DNA of 64,000 bases from Rhodopseudomonas palustris (GTDB taxonomy: Bacteria; Pseudomonadota; Alphaproteobacteria; Rhizobiales; Xanthobacteraceae), in the NCBI GenBank assembly GCA_016215605.1, contig JACRJB010000067.1, positions 124,001 through 188,000 on the forward strand. The letters are read 5' to 3'. Position numbers and translations under genes: made by a program. Below are positions 18,042 to 26,991 of the stretch, piece after piece (the first letter of the stretch is position 1; each line of letters opens with the position of its first letter). Below the pieces are notes generated by a model that searched no databases, was not told where the DNA came from, and worked only from the letters and a program-made list of their open reading frames with translations.

Positions 18042-20183
18042 TTGACCAATACGATTGCAAGCGGCAGGTCGCGACAACTGGACATGCCGCTGTTGCTCGC
18101 TCTGTTCGCGATCGAAGTGATCGTTTTCTATCAGCAGGTCGCGCACAACATCGCGCCGTTCTACCCGCCGAACTTCGATCAACTCTCGTACTTCCTGGCG
18201 ACCTACGATCTGATCGGCGATCTTCACACGCGAGGGCTGCGCGCCTTCTGGGGTGAATTGTTCCAGCCGAGTTCGGCGACCGGCACGACCTTCGTACTGC
18301 AGGGCGCGCTGATGTCGTTCGTCGGCGGCACCAATCGCACCGCGCTGCTGAGCCTCAACCTGTTCTACCTGCTGGCGCTGCAGTTCACCTTCTTCCACAC
18401 CGTTCGGGCTCGCACCGGCGACTCCCGCTTTGCCTGGCTGGGCACGGCGCTGCTGCTGGCGCTGGCGACCCTGTTTCTGCGGCTCGGCGGCGTGTACGAC
18501 TACCGGATCGATTTTTCGGCACTGTGCCTCTACGGCATCTGGGTCTGTCTGGTGGTCTGGTCCGAGACCTTCGTCCTCACGGCACGATCGCTGATCGTCG
18601 CCGCGATCGGGATCCTGCTGATCTATTCGCGCTTCTTCACCATCATCTACGTCGCCGCGGTCTATGGCGGGCTGTTGCTGGCGGCGCTCGTGGCGTTGTG
18701 GCTCAATCGATCCGCCGCCGACCGCGCCGCGGCCGGCGCCCGGATCCGGAACATTCTGATTTCGGGCTCGATCGTCGCGGCCGTCTGCCTTCCGCGCCTC
18801 TACCTGTCGCGCGAGGCGATCTACAATTACTACGTCGTCGGACACGTCATCGGTGAGGAAAAGTTCATCCGCGCCCACGAGCTCGGCATCTACACCTTCG
18901 CCGATCATCTGCTGTATTATCCGAGATCCATCCTGTTCACCCATGTCGGACCGTTCGCGCTGTGGATGTCCGCCGCGGTCCTGGTGATCGCGCTGATCGG
19001 CGCGGTGCTGATCGACAGGGTCGGACCAATCACGCTGATGCGGCGCGCCCGCGACTACGGCTTCGATTTTCTGGCGCTGGGATTCGCCACGCTGATCCCG
19101 ATCGCGATCCTGACCGCCAACGTCGCCAAGTCACCGGTGGTCGGCGGAATCGTCGCGGCGCCGATCGCGCTGGCGCTGGCGCTGTTCATCGCCGCGGTGT
19201 GGCCGCGGACCGAAATCGTTATCCCGGTGCCGGCGTTTCTGCGCCGGCGAATTTCGATGCAGCGCTCTGGCTGGCATCTGCCGGTCGCATCTTTCGTGGC
19301 GCTGGTTCTGCTGGTGATCGGGGTTGAGAACTTCGTTTCCAAGAGCCTCGCCTCGAAACCGCCGGCGTCGCAGATCGATCTCGAGCGCATCACCGAACTC
19401 GGCAAGACGATCGCGACCTTCGCCAAGGACTACGATCTGAAGGTCCCGACATTGTCGTCCGACCGCATCGTCGACTATCACAACCAGGGCACAGTCCGGC
19501 TGTTCAGCATCGAGCTGCTGCACCGCAATCTGAGCATCAATCCGCGCTTCGGTCACGGCGAATACGGGATCTTCGCGACTCCGAAAGAGAAGGCGCTCGA
19601 ACTGTTCGCCGACAGCGACATCATCGTCCTGACCGATCCGGTGACCGAGCGCTCCGTTCCCTATCCGATGAACGCCAAGATCAAGGAATACTGGGACGAC
19701 CTCGCGAAGTGGACCGCTGCAAATCGGGTGCTGATCTACTCGACGAAGATTTTCGGCATTCCCTACAACGTCTGGGTCAGGCCGCTCGCGAAACTGTCGG
19801 GCACTTCGGCCGGATGGGTCACGAGCGACGGAATCGAGCTGGAAGCCAACAGTGCGACGCTGGCCGAATATCCCTTCGTCGTCCTGGAGGGTAAGGCCGA
19901 CGTGTCGGTGCTCGGGGGAACGCCGCAGCCGACTGCGGGCCTTGTCGATCCCGGCGGCAAGCCTCCGAAACCTCTGCCGGCAACAATTACGATGACCGGG
20001 CAGACCTATCGGATCGTGATCGATACCCGCGGCGCCGTGCAGCCTTCATTCTGCCCGTCCAAGATCAAGCTGACGTTCGACCGCTTCTTCGTGCCCAGCA
20101 AGCTCGGCATCAATGCCGACATCCGCGAACTGGTGATCCCCACGCCGGACAAGCACGATCTGCTGCGGACCGCACCGGAGTAG
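18042..20183 (+). CDS. Large polytopic membrane protein with C-terminal soluble domain, GT-C-like (paralogue of 12936-15167)
   Basis: 713 aa with the same plan as the protein at 12936: early membrane helix, outside loop PPNFDQLSYFLATYDLI (D46-x3-Y50), about a dozen helices, then a soluble C-terminal domain with DSDIIVLTDP, PYPMNAKIKEYWDDL, GWVTSDGIELEAN and LTFDRFFVP followed by GINADIRELV. It lacks the long N-terminal tail of its paralogue. The start given is TTG 18042; ATG 18084 (MPLLLALF) is an alternative that would remove 14 residues. It is convergent with the next gene, 14 nt apart. The conserved soluble domain may bind the acceptor glycan (inference). Confidence 0.65.
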   Translation: MTNTIASGRSRQLDMPLLLALFAIEVIVFYQQVAHNIAPFYPPNFDQLSYFLATYDLIGDLHTRGLRAFWGELFQPSSATGTTFVLQGALMSFVGGTNRTALLSLNLFYLLALQFTFFHTVRARTGDSRFAWLGTALLLALATLFLRLGGVYDYRIDFSALCLYGIWVCLVVWSETFVLTARSLIVAAIGILLIYSRFFTIIYVAAVYGGLLLAALVALWLNRSAADRAAAGARIRNILISGSIVAAVCLPRLYLSREAIYNYYVVGHVIGEEKFIRAHELGIYTFADHLLYYPRSILFTHVGPFALWMSAAVLVIALIGAVLIDRVGPITLMRRARDYGFDFLALGFATLIPIAILTANVAKSPVVGGIVAAPIALALALFIAAVWPRTEIVIPVPAFLRRRISMQRSGWHLPVASFVALVLLVIGVENFVSKSLASKPPASQIDLERITELGKTIATFAKDYDLKVPTLSSDRIVDYHNQGTVRLFSIELLHRNLSINPRFGHGEYGIFATPKEKALELFADSDIIVLTDPVTERSVPYPMNAKIKEYWDDLAKWTAANRVLIYSTKIFGIPYNVWVRPLAKLSGTSAGWVTSDGIELEANSATLAEYPFVVLEGKADVSVLGGTPQPTAGLVDPGGKPPKPLPATITMTGQTYRIVIDTRGAVQPSFCPSKIKLTFDRFFVPSKLGINADIRELVIPTPDKHDLLRTAPE

Positions 20184-20197
20184 CAGGCGAGCCGACT

Positions 20198-22048
20198 TTA
20201 GTTCGGCGCGGCTTCGTTGCGGATCAGCAGGAACTGGCGCGTACGATAGACGATCTGGTCGGGCGCGACGTTGTCCAGTGCCGACACGATCCGGTACTTG
20301 GCAGGCTTCGGCTCCGGCGGCCGATGCGCGCAACTGTCGACGCCGACCTTGCACCCGGAAAAATACTGCCACGCCTTATCCGACCATTGCAGCGGCACGT
20401 CCGGCCCCAATCCGACGACCAGCGCAAGCCCGAATTGAGGGGCTTCGACGACATCGATCATCGCCGGATCGGAGCCGATCGCCTTCGCAAGTCCGTCGAT
20501 TTCCTGCTTGGTGAACTGATATTTCACCGGCGTATTGGGTCCCTCAAATCGATCCAACGCACCAATAAAGCGCGGCAGGTGTGCGGCGATGACCAACGCC
20601 GCCAGCGCGGCGCCCCCAACCGCCGCAGCCCGCGTGCGCCAGCGAGGAGCGTTCGGCTGCAGCCATGCGGTCTCGGCCACCGATATCAACCCGACCAGGC
20701 CCAGTGGATAGAACGTCCCGATCATCTGGAACACCATCGACCGTGCGCCGGCCAGATACAGCACCAGCAGGAGGAGCATCGGCCCGGCGATCAGGGCGGT
20801 GGCCTCTGCATTGCGCTGGACGATCGCCGCGACGAGCAACGCCACCCAGATCGCACCCATCAGCCACGTGAGTTGCAGGAGCTGCGCCTCGGTGAACAGC
20901 GACAGGCGCGCGCCCTGATGCTCGAGATCGGCGGCCCGGGCGAAGACGTAGGTCCAGGTGAGATCGTAGTTGGAGTATCCCAGCGCGAGCGGACGCGCGA
21001 TGACCCCGGACGCGGCGACGGCGATGAGGACGCCCAGCGACAGCAGCATCAGACTGTCGCGCGTCTCCAGGTGCAGATCCGGCCCGGCGCCCCGTCCGAG
21101 TTCGACGCGTTGGAAGAGGTGGCGCGCCAGAAGGTAGCTTACACCCAGCAGCCCGACGAACAATCCCAGCACCGGGCCCGGATACATGTGGCTCATCGCA
21201 ACAACGATCATCGCCATCGACACCAGGGCGAACAGACGTTGCTCCGACCTCATTCGGAACGCCAGAAAGGCAAGACCGGCGACCGCGAAAATGCCGGGGT
21301 AATCCAGGGCCTTCCCGAAATAGCCGGTCCGGCCGTAATCGAACCAGTGGCAGGTGACGAGCCCGACCGCCAGCAGCACGGCGAACAGTTTGGTGCGGCT
21401 GAACACCCCGACCATCGCGAGGATGCCGACCGTCAAGCCCAACGCGCAGGCGAGGTCATGCGCGAACAATCCGCTCAGGCCCGTCACCAGGGACAGCAGC
21501 GAGATCACCACAAAAGTGCCGAAGCGCGGATCGAGCGTGAAATGAAAGTAGGGAATCCACTGATAGGTGTCGAGATTGGCCGACATCCAGTCGAGCGGGC
21601 GGTGCGTGACCGGGTAGAGGCGCAGCCAATCAGCGGTCCATGCCCAGCCGGCATGGTCCGTACCGTCGTAGTACAGGATCGCGGGTCCGCCGAGGCGGTA
21701 GGACATGTACGTATTCATGGCGGTTTCAACCGCCGTCAGCACGCCGACAGACAGCAGCCACAGCAGCAGGTTTCGTCTGGCGGGCAAGGGTCTGCCGTTG
21801 ATCCAGAACATGTAGATCGACAGTGCCGTGCAGACAGCCGCCGCGAGAAGGCCCGCATAGGCCAAAGGCAGCTTGAGCATCACGTAAAAGAACAGCGACA
21901 GGAAGGCCAGCATCACAAGGCCCGCCCATGGCGCGATCAGGGCGATGAACGGACGCGTTCCATTGAACGGTGCGACGATGAACCAGCCGAAGACTGAGAG
22001 CGCAACGATCACCGCGAAAAGCAGCAAGAAGTTCTGCAGCAAGATCAT
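20198..22048 (-). CDS. Large polytopic membrane protein, GT-C-like
   Basis: 616 aa from ATG 22048; an in-frame GTG at 22084 would add 12 residues without hydrophobic content. Four helices precede the loop YYDGTDHAGWAWTADWLR, where D131-x3-W135-x3-A139-D140-x-L142 fits the acidic-aromatic motif shared with the other giant membrane proteins of the window. A second conserved-looking loop has YFHFTLDPRFG. The C-terminal 110 residues are soluble and contain the cysteine pair FSGCKVGVDSCAH, which could form a disulfide in the periplasm. No family is recognised by name. It stands alone, reverse, with 196 nt before it. Confidence 0.6.
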   Translation of the reverse strand: MILLQNFLLLFAVIVALSVFGWFIVAPFNGTRPFIALIAPWAGLVMLAFLSLFFYVMLKLPLAYAGLLAAAVCTALSIYMFWINGRPLPARRNLLLWLLSVGVLTAVETAMNTYMSYRLGGPAILYYDGTDHAGWAWTADWLRLYPVTHRPLDWMSANLDTYQWIPYFHFTLDPRFGTFVVISLLSLVTGLSGLFAHDLACALGLTVGILAMVGVFSRTKLFAVLLAVGLVTCHWFDYGRTGYFGKALDYPGIFAVAGLAFLAFRMRSEQRLFALVSMAMIVVAMSHMYPGPVLGLFVGLLGVSYLLARHLFQRVELGRGAGPDLHLETRDSLMLLSLGVLIAVAASGVIARPLALGYSNYDLTWTYVFARAADLEHQGARLSLFTEAQLLQLTWLMGAIWVALLVAAIVQRNAEATALIAGPMLLLLVLYLAGARSMVFQMIGTFYPLGLVGLISVAETAWLQPNAPRWRTRAAAVGGAALAALVIAAHLPRFIGALDRFEGPNTPVKYQFTKQEIDGLAKAIGSDPAMIDVVEAPQFGLALVVGLGPDVPLQWSDKAWQYFSGCKVGVDSCAHRPPEPKPAKYRIVSALDNVAPDQIVYRTRQFLLIRNEAAPN

Positions 22049-22244
22049 TCGCTCACACTTTCCAAAAGTCGCTCCGAGACTCACCCCAAGTCTCGGCCGG
22101 CCGCCTGCGTCATGCGAAGGCGGATCAATTCACTTTATCGCGGTTACGCCGTCAATACGAATACAATTGGATTAGGACGCGAGCGGCCTCGCATGGACGA
22201 TTGTACCAATCCGCGCCCCCGCCCTCGCGACGGGATCGGCCGCG

Positions 22245-22985
22245 TCAGGCCTTCGCCGGCTTACGGGCGATCGCCAGCGCAGAGACGCCGAATGGCGGCC
22301 GGAGGTACGGAGCCGTGGCGACGTCGGCCCGGAAAACGCCGTTCAGAATCCGATTGATCAGGGGCGTATTGATTTCGTTCTCGCTGCTGGGGTTGATCGA
22401 CGCCATTCGCATCAAACGGCGGGCAAGGAGAATCGGAACGAATAGAAGGTAGTTGAAATAATAGGACCGCTCGACATCGAGCGGCGTTTGCTCGACCCGC
22501 TCCAGCAATTGCTCGATACGATAGCGGCGCTTGTGGTGGGACCGATCGTCCTGCACGCCCCAAAGCGACTGGAACGTCGGAACGGTCAGGAGCAGGATTC
22601 CGGATGGTCGCAGCACCCTCGCCGCCTCACGCAGCGCCAAGGCATCGTCGTCGATGTGTTCGATGACGTCGGTCGCCATCACCAGATCGAACGTTGCGTC
22701 CGGGAACGGAATTGCACACGCGCTGCCCTGGGTGACGTTTCCGAGGCCTTTTTCCGCGCAGAAACGGATAGCGTCTGGAGACGGATCGATACCTGCAACG
22801 TTGGTATAGCCGAGGCGGCCCAGCAGCCTCAGATTGGCGCCAGTGCCGGTTCCGACATCGAGGATCGCAGCCTGACGCGACAGCCCGAGCCGATCGATCT
22901 CGGCGGCGAACAGATTGCGCCGCTGAACGAACCACCAATGGGTGGCTTCGACTTCCGCCTCGACGGCAACGGTTTGTGTATCCAT
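22245..22985 (-). CDS. SAM-dependent methyltransferase (class I)
   Basis: 246 aa from ATG 22985 (MDTQTVAVEAEVEATHWW). Motif I is ILDVGTGTGANLRLL; the post-I acidic residue is in VAGIDPSPDA; then FDLVMATDVIEHIDDD and ALREAARVLRPSGILLL complete a Rossmann methyltransferase. The THWWFVQRR opening is common in methyltransferases of polysaccharide loci, where they may act on sugars or lipid carriers. The later part (YYFNYLLFVPILLARRL) is hydrophobic and may touch the membrane. The frame is open upstream to 23036, into the asnB-like gene, but the ATG 25 nt after that gene's stop is preferred. Substrate is unknown. Confidence 0.85.
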   Translation of the reverse strand: MDTQTVAVEAEVEATHWWFVQRRNLFAAEIDRLGLSRQAAILDVGTGTGANLRLLGRLGYTNVAGIDPSPDAIRFCAEKGLGNVTQGSACAIPFPDATFDLVMATDVIEHIDDDALALREAARVLRPSGILLLTVPTFQSLWGVQDDRSHHKRRYRIEQLLERVEQTPLDVERSYYFNYLLFVPILLARRLMRMASINPSSENEINTPLINRILNGVFRADVATAPYLRPPFGVSALAIARKPAKA

Positions 22986-23010
22986 CGGCTCGCGCGATCC
23001 CGCGTTGAAA

Positions 23011-24876
23011 CTAGTGAAGACCGTAGCGTTCCACACTAGATTGGAACGTCAGCCACGACCAGAGCAGCAGCCGGTGGTCGACCCGCCCCTGCCTGTGTTC
23101 TTTCCAATTGCTCTCGATCCAGGCGGTCCTGATCCCACCGATCTCCGCGACGCGCGGAGCCTGCGGCATCTCGCGCAGCCATTTGCCGAGCGGCATCCCG
23201 AAGCCCTTCTTCCGGCGCGCCAGGATATCCGGAGGCAGCCATCCTTCGAGCGCCTTGCGAAGCAGATATTTGCGCTGGCCGTTGCGAAATTTCCAGATCG
23301 TCGGCAGGCGCCGGCAGAAATCGACCAGATCGTTGTCGAGGAACACCGCCCGCGTTTCGAGACCAAACCGCATGCTGGCGCGATCCACTTTGACCAGGAT
23401 GTCGTCAGGCAGATACAGGCTGGTGAAATACTCCAGCGTCCGCTCGACGATGCCCCCGGCGGACCCGCGTCGCCAGACCGACAGTGCATGGTCGTACAGC
23501 GCTTCGGACGGCAGCGGCTGTTCGAACATCTGCGGAAACTTCGCCGGCTCGACCGGCGCCATCCAGGCCGGATTCCACATCGCGGGTTGATAGGACAAGC
23601 CCTGCAAGGTGCGCTTGATCTTGAAATCGAGGCTCATATTGGCGTGCGAAGTCGGGAGGCGAGCGGCGGCCCGGCGCAGCACCGCGTGCATCCGTTGAGG
23701 CACGATACGGCTATAGAAATTGGCCGGCGCCAACGCCGCGAACGGATCGTATCCGGCAAACAGCTCGTCGCCCCCGTCGCCCGAGAGCGCGACGGTGACG
23801 TGTCGCCGGGTGAAACGGCTGAGCAGATAGGTCGGCACAATCGAGGCGTCGCCAAGCGGCTCGTCCATGGCGCCGAGGACCTCGTCGAGCAGCGTTTCCC
23901 CGTTTCTGTAAGACAGGATCTCTTCGTCGTGCCGGGTTCCAAGCACTTCCGCGACCTGACGCGCATAGGCGGACTCGTCGAAGGTCGGATCGTCGAAGCC
24001 GATCGTGAAGGTGCGAAGCTGGCCCGGTGGCAGCAGCCGCGCCGCACAGGCCGCGATTGCGCTGGAATCCAGTCCGCCGCTCAGGAACACCCCGATCGGA
24101 ACGTCGCTCATCAGACGGCGCTTCACCGACTGCATGAGCAGGTCCTGCAGCTGTTCGACCAGCAAGCCCTCCGGAGCGTCGACCAGCGAATCGTCCGGCT
24201 CCAACTGGAAACGCCAATAGGCGTGCTGCTCGAACGACAGATCGTCGAGATTGAGCTGCCCCCAGTGCCCCGGCTGGAGTTTGGCGGCGCCCTTGAACAA
24301 CGACTCATCAGCCGGAAAATAACCGCTGGCGAAGAACTTCTGGGCGCCGTCATGATCCATCGCCAATGCGAGACCAGGATGCTGCGCCAACGCGCCGAGC
24401 TCGCTTGCGAAGGCGAACAGGCCCGGCGCCCGAGCGTAGACCAGCGGCTTTTCTCCGAACCGATCGCGGGCCAGAAACAGCCGACGGCGGCGCCGATCCA
24501 GGATGGCAAAAGCAAACATGCCGTTGAGCCGGATCGGCAGGTCGTGGCCCCACTCCTCGTAACCGTGGATCAGAGCTTCGGTGTCGGAATGATCGGTCGC
24601 GAACACGTGGCCGCGGTCGATCAGCTCGCGGCGCAATTCGGCGTGGTTGTAGATTTCGCCGTTGAAGACGATGCCGACGCTGCCGTCCTCGTTCCACATC
24701 GGCTGATGGCCGCCATCGAGGTCGACAATCGCAAGCCGCCGGTGCCCGAGATGGACGCGAAGCTGATCGTCGTGGTGGAAGCCCTCACCGTCCGGACCGC
24801 GGTGTGCGAGACAGTTCGTCATCCGCGCAATGGCGTCGCGACCGCCTCGACCAGCGAAACCGGCGATCCCGCACAT
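23011..24876 (-). CDS. asnB: Glutamine-hydrolysing asparagine-synthase-type amidotransferase
   Basis: 621 aa. It starts MCGIAGFAGRGG, with Cys2 as the glutaminase nucleophile, continues with MTNCLAHRGPDGEG and FNGEIYNHAELR, and has the ATP-pyrophosphatase loop FLSGGLDSSAIAAC and SGDGGDELFAGYDPF. All are intact, so it should be active. In polysaccharide islands such proteins (for example WbpS-like) amidate sugar uronic acids rather than aspartate; a nonulosonic or hexuronic acid is the likely acceptor here (inference). It lies 3 nt from the DPM1-like gene upstream and 25 nt from the methyltransferase downstream, so the three should be one transcript. Confidence 0.9.
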   Translation of the reverse strand: MCGIAGFAGRGGRDAIARMTNCLAHRGPDGEGFHHDDQLRVHLGHRRLAIVDLDGGHQPMWNEDGSVGIVFNGEIYNHAELRRELIDRGHVFATDHSDTEALIHGYEEWGHDLPIRLNGMFAFAILDRRRRRLFLARDRFGEKPLVYARAPGLFAFASELGALAQHPGLALAMDHDGAQKFFASGYFPADESLFKGAAKLQPGHWGQLNLDDLSFEQHAYWRFQLEPDDSLVDAPEGLLVEQLQDLLMQSVKRRLMSDVPIGVFLSGGLDSSAIAACAARLLPPGQLRTFTIGFDDPTFDESAYARQVAEVLGTRHDEEILSYRNGETLLDEVLGAMDEPLGDASIVPTYLLSRFTRRHVTVALSGDGGDELFAGYDPFAALAPANFYSRIVPQRMHAVLRRAAARLPTSHANMSLDFKIKRTLQGLSYQPAMWNPAWMAPVEPAKFPQMFEQPLPSEALYDHALSVWRRGSAGGIVERTLEYFTSLYLPDDILVKVDRASMRFGLETRAVFLDNDLVDFCRRLPTIWKFRNGQRKYLLRKALEGWLPPDILARRKKGFGMPLGKWLREMPQAPRVAEIGGIRTAWIESNWKEHRQGRVDHRLLLWSWLTFQSSVERYGLH

Positions 24877-24879
24877 CCG

Positions 24880-25887
24880 TCAGTCGTCGCAGTTGACGGT
24901 GTCGCGCACCGAATAGGCGCGCCGATCCTGGGATTCGAAATAGGTTCGCGCCAGCATCTCGGCGACCAGCCCCAGCAACAGCGAGAGAATGCCGACCAGA
25001 AAGAACATCGCAGTCGCGAGCGGCAGCGGCGTCTGGATCAGCGAAACGCCGTCGACGAGCTTCAGATAGAGCGCGTAGACCCCCGAGATCATCGACACGA
25101 ACAGCGACAGCAGACCGAACCCGCCGAACACGTAGATCGGTTTGACCAGATGACGGTCGAGGAATTTCACGACCATCAGGTCGAGAACGACTTTCGCCAC
25201 CCTCTCGAGTCCGTAATTCGACTTGCCGAACCGGCGGGGGTGGTGCCGAACCGGAATCTCCGTGACCTTGGCACCCTGCCAACTGGCGTAGACCGGAACG
25301 AAGCGATGCATCTCGCCGTACAGCCGGACGCCCGTCATCACTTCCCGCCGATAGGCTTTGAGGGTGCAGCCGAAGTCGTGCAGATGAACACCGGTGACGG
25401 TCGAGATCAGCTTGTTGGCGACGTGGCTCGGGAAGTTGCGCCGAACCGCATCGTCCTTGCGATCGACACGCCAGCCGGCGACGACGTCGTATCCCTCGGC
25501 GATCTTCGCGAGCAGATTCGGAATATCGTCGGGATCGTTCTGCAAATCCGCGTCGATCGAGATGGCGACCTTGCCGGTGCAGTAATCGAAACCCGCCATC
25601 AAGGCGGCCGTCTGCCCGGAATTGCGCGAGAAGCTGATGATCTTCAGTTCCTTGCGCCGCGCGGCCACTTCCTTGAGCTCAGCAAGCGAATTGTCGCTGC
25701 TGCCATCGTTGACGGCGATGATCTCGAAGCTGAGATTCAGCCGATCCAACACGGCAAACAGCCGCTCCGCCAGGATCGGGATGTTGCCCTGCTCGTTGTA
25801 GATCGGGACCAGGATCGATACGTCGCACAGACTTGACGCAGCGACCGTGGCCGGGGCTCGCCCGAGCCGAGGGGCAATGGATGTCAC
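24880..25887 (-). CDS. DPM1/GtrB-like polyprenyl-phosphate glycosyltransferase
   Basis: 335 aa. A GT2 domain (VSILVPIYNEQGNIPIL, VNDGSSDNSLAEL and DADLQNDPDD with the metal-binding acids) is followed by GKSNYGLERV and two C-terminal transmembrane helices (about residues 250-315). This is the layout of enzymes that make polyprenyl-phosphate sugars on the cytoplasmic face (GtrB, ArnC, DPM1). I place the start at GTG 25887: it has AAGGA 9 nt upstream and lies 19 nt after the previous stop; an upstream ATG at 25947 would overlap that gene by 41 nt. Its product would be a donor for periplasmic GT-C enzymes. Confidence 0.85.
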   Translation of the reverse strand: MTSIAPRLGRAPATVAASSLCDVSILVPIYNEQGNIPILAERLFAVLDRLNLSFEIIAVNDGSSDNSLAELKEVAARRKELKIISFSRNSGQTAALMAGFDYCTGKVAISIDADLQNDPDDIPNLLAKIAEGYDVVAGWRVDRKDDAVRRNFPSHVANKLISTVTGVHLHDFGCTLKAYRREVMTGVRLYGEMHRFVPVYASWQGAKVTEIPVRHHPRRFGKSNYGLERVAKVVLDLMVVKFLDRHLVKPIYVFGGFGLLSLFVSMISGVYALYLKLVDGVSLIQTPLPLATAMFFLVGILSLLLGLVAEMLARTYFESQDRRAYSVRDTVNCDD

Positions 25888-25906
25888 GATCCGGTTTCCT
25901 TGCTCG

Positions 25907-26713
25907 TTAAGCGGGCCGCGAGCCGACGACGGTCCAGCTGTAGCCATGCCGATGATGCGTCTCGACGTTCACGAACCCCGCCCGCTTCAACAGCCCCTCG
26001 GCTTCCTGCTTCGTATAGTATTTCGCATATGCCGGGTTCAACTGATCATAAATTACGAGGTATCGCTTATCGCGATCGAAATGACCGATCACATGCTCGA
26101 CGTAGGCGCGCTTGGGCAACGGAATGAAACGGCAAGCCAGAATGTAGATATCGAGCATCCAATTGAGGACATGGCTGACGCCGGCCAACGCCCATTGCGG
26201 CAAACGCTTCGTCACCAGGCGCAAAGGCTGCACCAGCGACAGATAGAGGCCGTTGCCTTCCCAGGCATAGAGCCAGACGAGACAGCGGCCGCCGGGCGCC
26301 AGGGCGTTGAACGCGGCCCGCACGGTCGGATCCGGCTCCGGGATGTGATGCAGGACGCCCATACTGACGATCAGATCGAGATCCAGACCAGCGGGAAGTT
26401 GTTCACCGAGGATGTTCATCGCCACCACCCGCTCGCCGGCGGTGGCAAGATTTTCCCGTAGGACCGCATAGGCCTCCGACGGCTCGACGGCGACAACCTG
26501 CGCCGCCCCGGCCCCGAGCAGCATCCCGACGATGCGACCGGTTCCGCTGCCAATGTCGCCGACGCGCTTGCCGGCAAAATCCGACGGCACCAGGAACGGC
26601 GCGATCATGTCGGCCAACAAATCGACCGATCCATAATATCCGGAGTTATCGGTATAGGCGGTCCATTGCCGACCGAAATCTCGGATGGTCTGGGATTGGA
26701 GATCGGTATCCAT
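25907..26713 (-). CDS. SAM-dependent methyltransferase
   Basis: 268 aa. Motif I VGDIGSGTGRIVGML, then VVAVEPSEAYAVL, LIVSMGVLHHIPEPD and FNALAPGGRCLVWLYAWEG show a class I methyltransferase. The region TKRLPQWALAGVSHVLNWML and the C-terminal YYTKQEAEGLLKRAGF are of the type found in sugar or lipid methyltransferases of O-antigen loci. ATG 26713. It heads the reverse unit with the GtrB-like, asnB-like and second methyltransferase genes and is divergent from the acyltransferase. Its substrate is not predictable from sequence. Confidence 0.85.
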   Translation of the reverse strand: MDTDLQSQTIRDFGRQWTAYTDNSGYYGSVDLLADMIAPFLVPSDFAGKRVGDIGSGTGRIVGMLLGAGAAQVVAVEPSEAYAVLRENLATAGERVVAMNILGEQLPAGLDLDLIVSMGVLHHIPEPDPTVRAAFNALAPGGRCLVWLYAWEGNGLYLSLVQPLRLVTKRLPQWALAGVSHVLNWMLDIYILACRFIPLPKRAYVEHVIGHFDRDKRYLVIYDQLNPAYAKYYTKQEAEGLLKRAGFVNVETHHRHGYSWTVVGSRPA

Positions 26714-26991
26714 ATTGGCTGAGGCCTGCTCGACCCGTCATTCAAAAACGACGGCTTTTCCGGCCTTTCTCTGGCACAATCCCGGGCCTGAAGGAAGGGG
26801 CCCGGAAGCCCTGGAAAACGGCCTCAGCCGGGCGTTTTCTGCGGTTTTTTGGTCATCCGACACGCTCGCCGTGGTGCGAGGTTATTCAACGCGACAGTCG
26901 GCAAAACGACGCCTGGTCCGGTTGATCATTTGATGCCGGGCAAGGTAGGTTGCGCCCGGCGTCGAAGCCTTCGCATGGTTGGCAGGTCTGC
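26714..26991. promoter_or_regulatory. Divergent intergenic region with a GC-rich stem-loop
   Basis: The 278-bp gap holds a CCGGGCC/GGCCCGG inverted repeat (26782-26788 with 26799-26805, ten-base loop), about 70 nt upstream of the reverse methyltransferase start. Further along, a T-rich tract follows GTTTTCTGCGG near 26845. No gene is supported. Confidence 0.4.

Noticed and set aside
22942-25836. 964-codon forward open frame opposite asnB and the GT2
   Set aside because: Both reverse genes have complete catalytic motifs; the forward frame has none and is a by-product of high GC.
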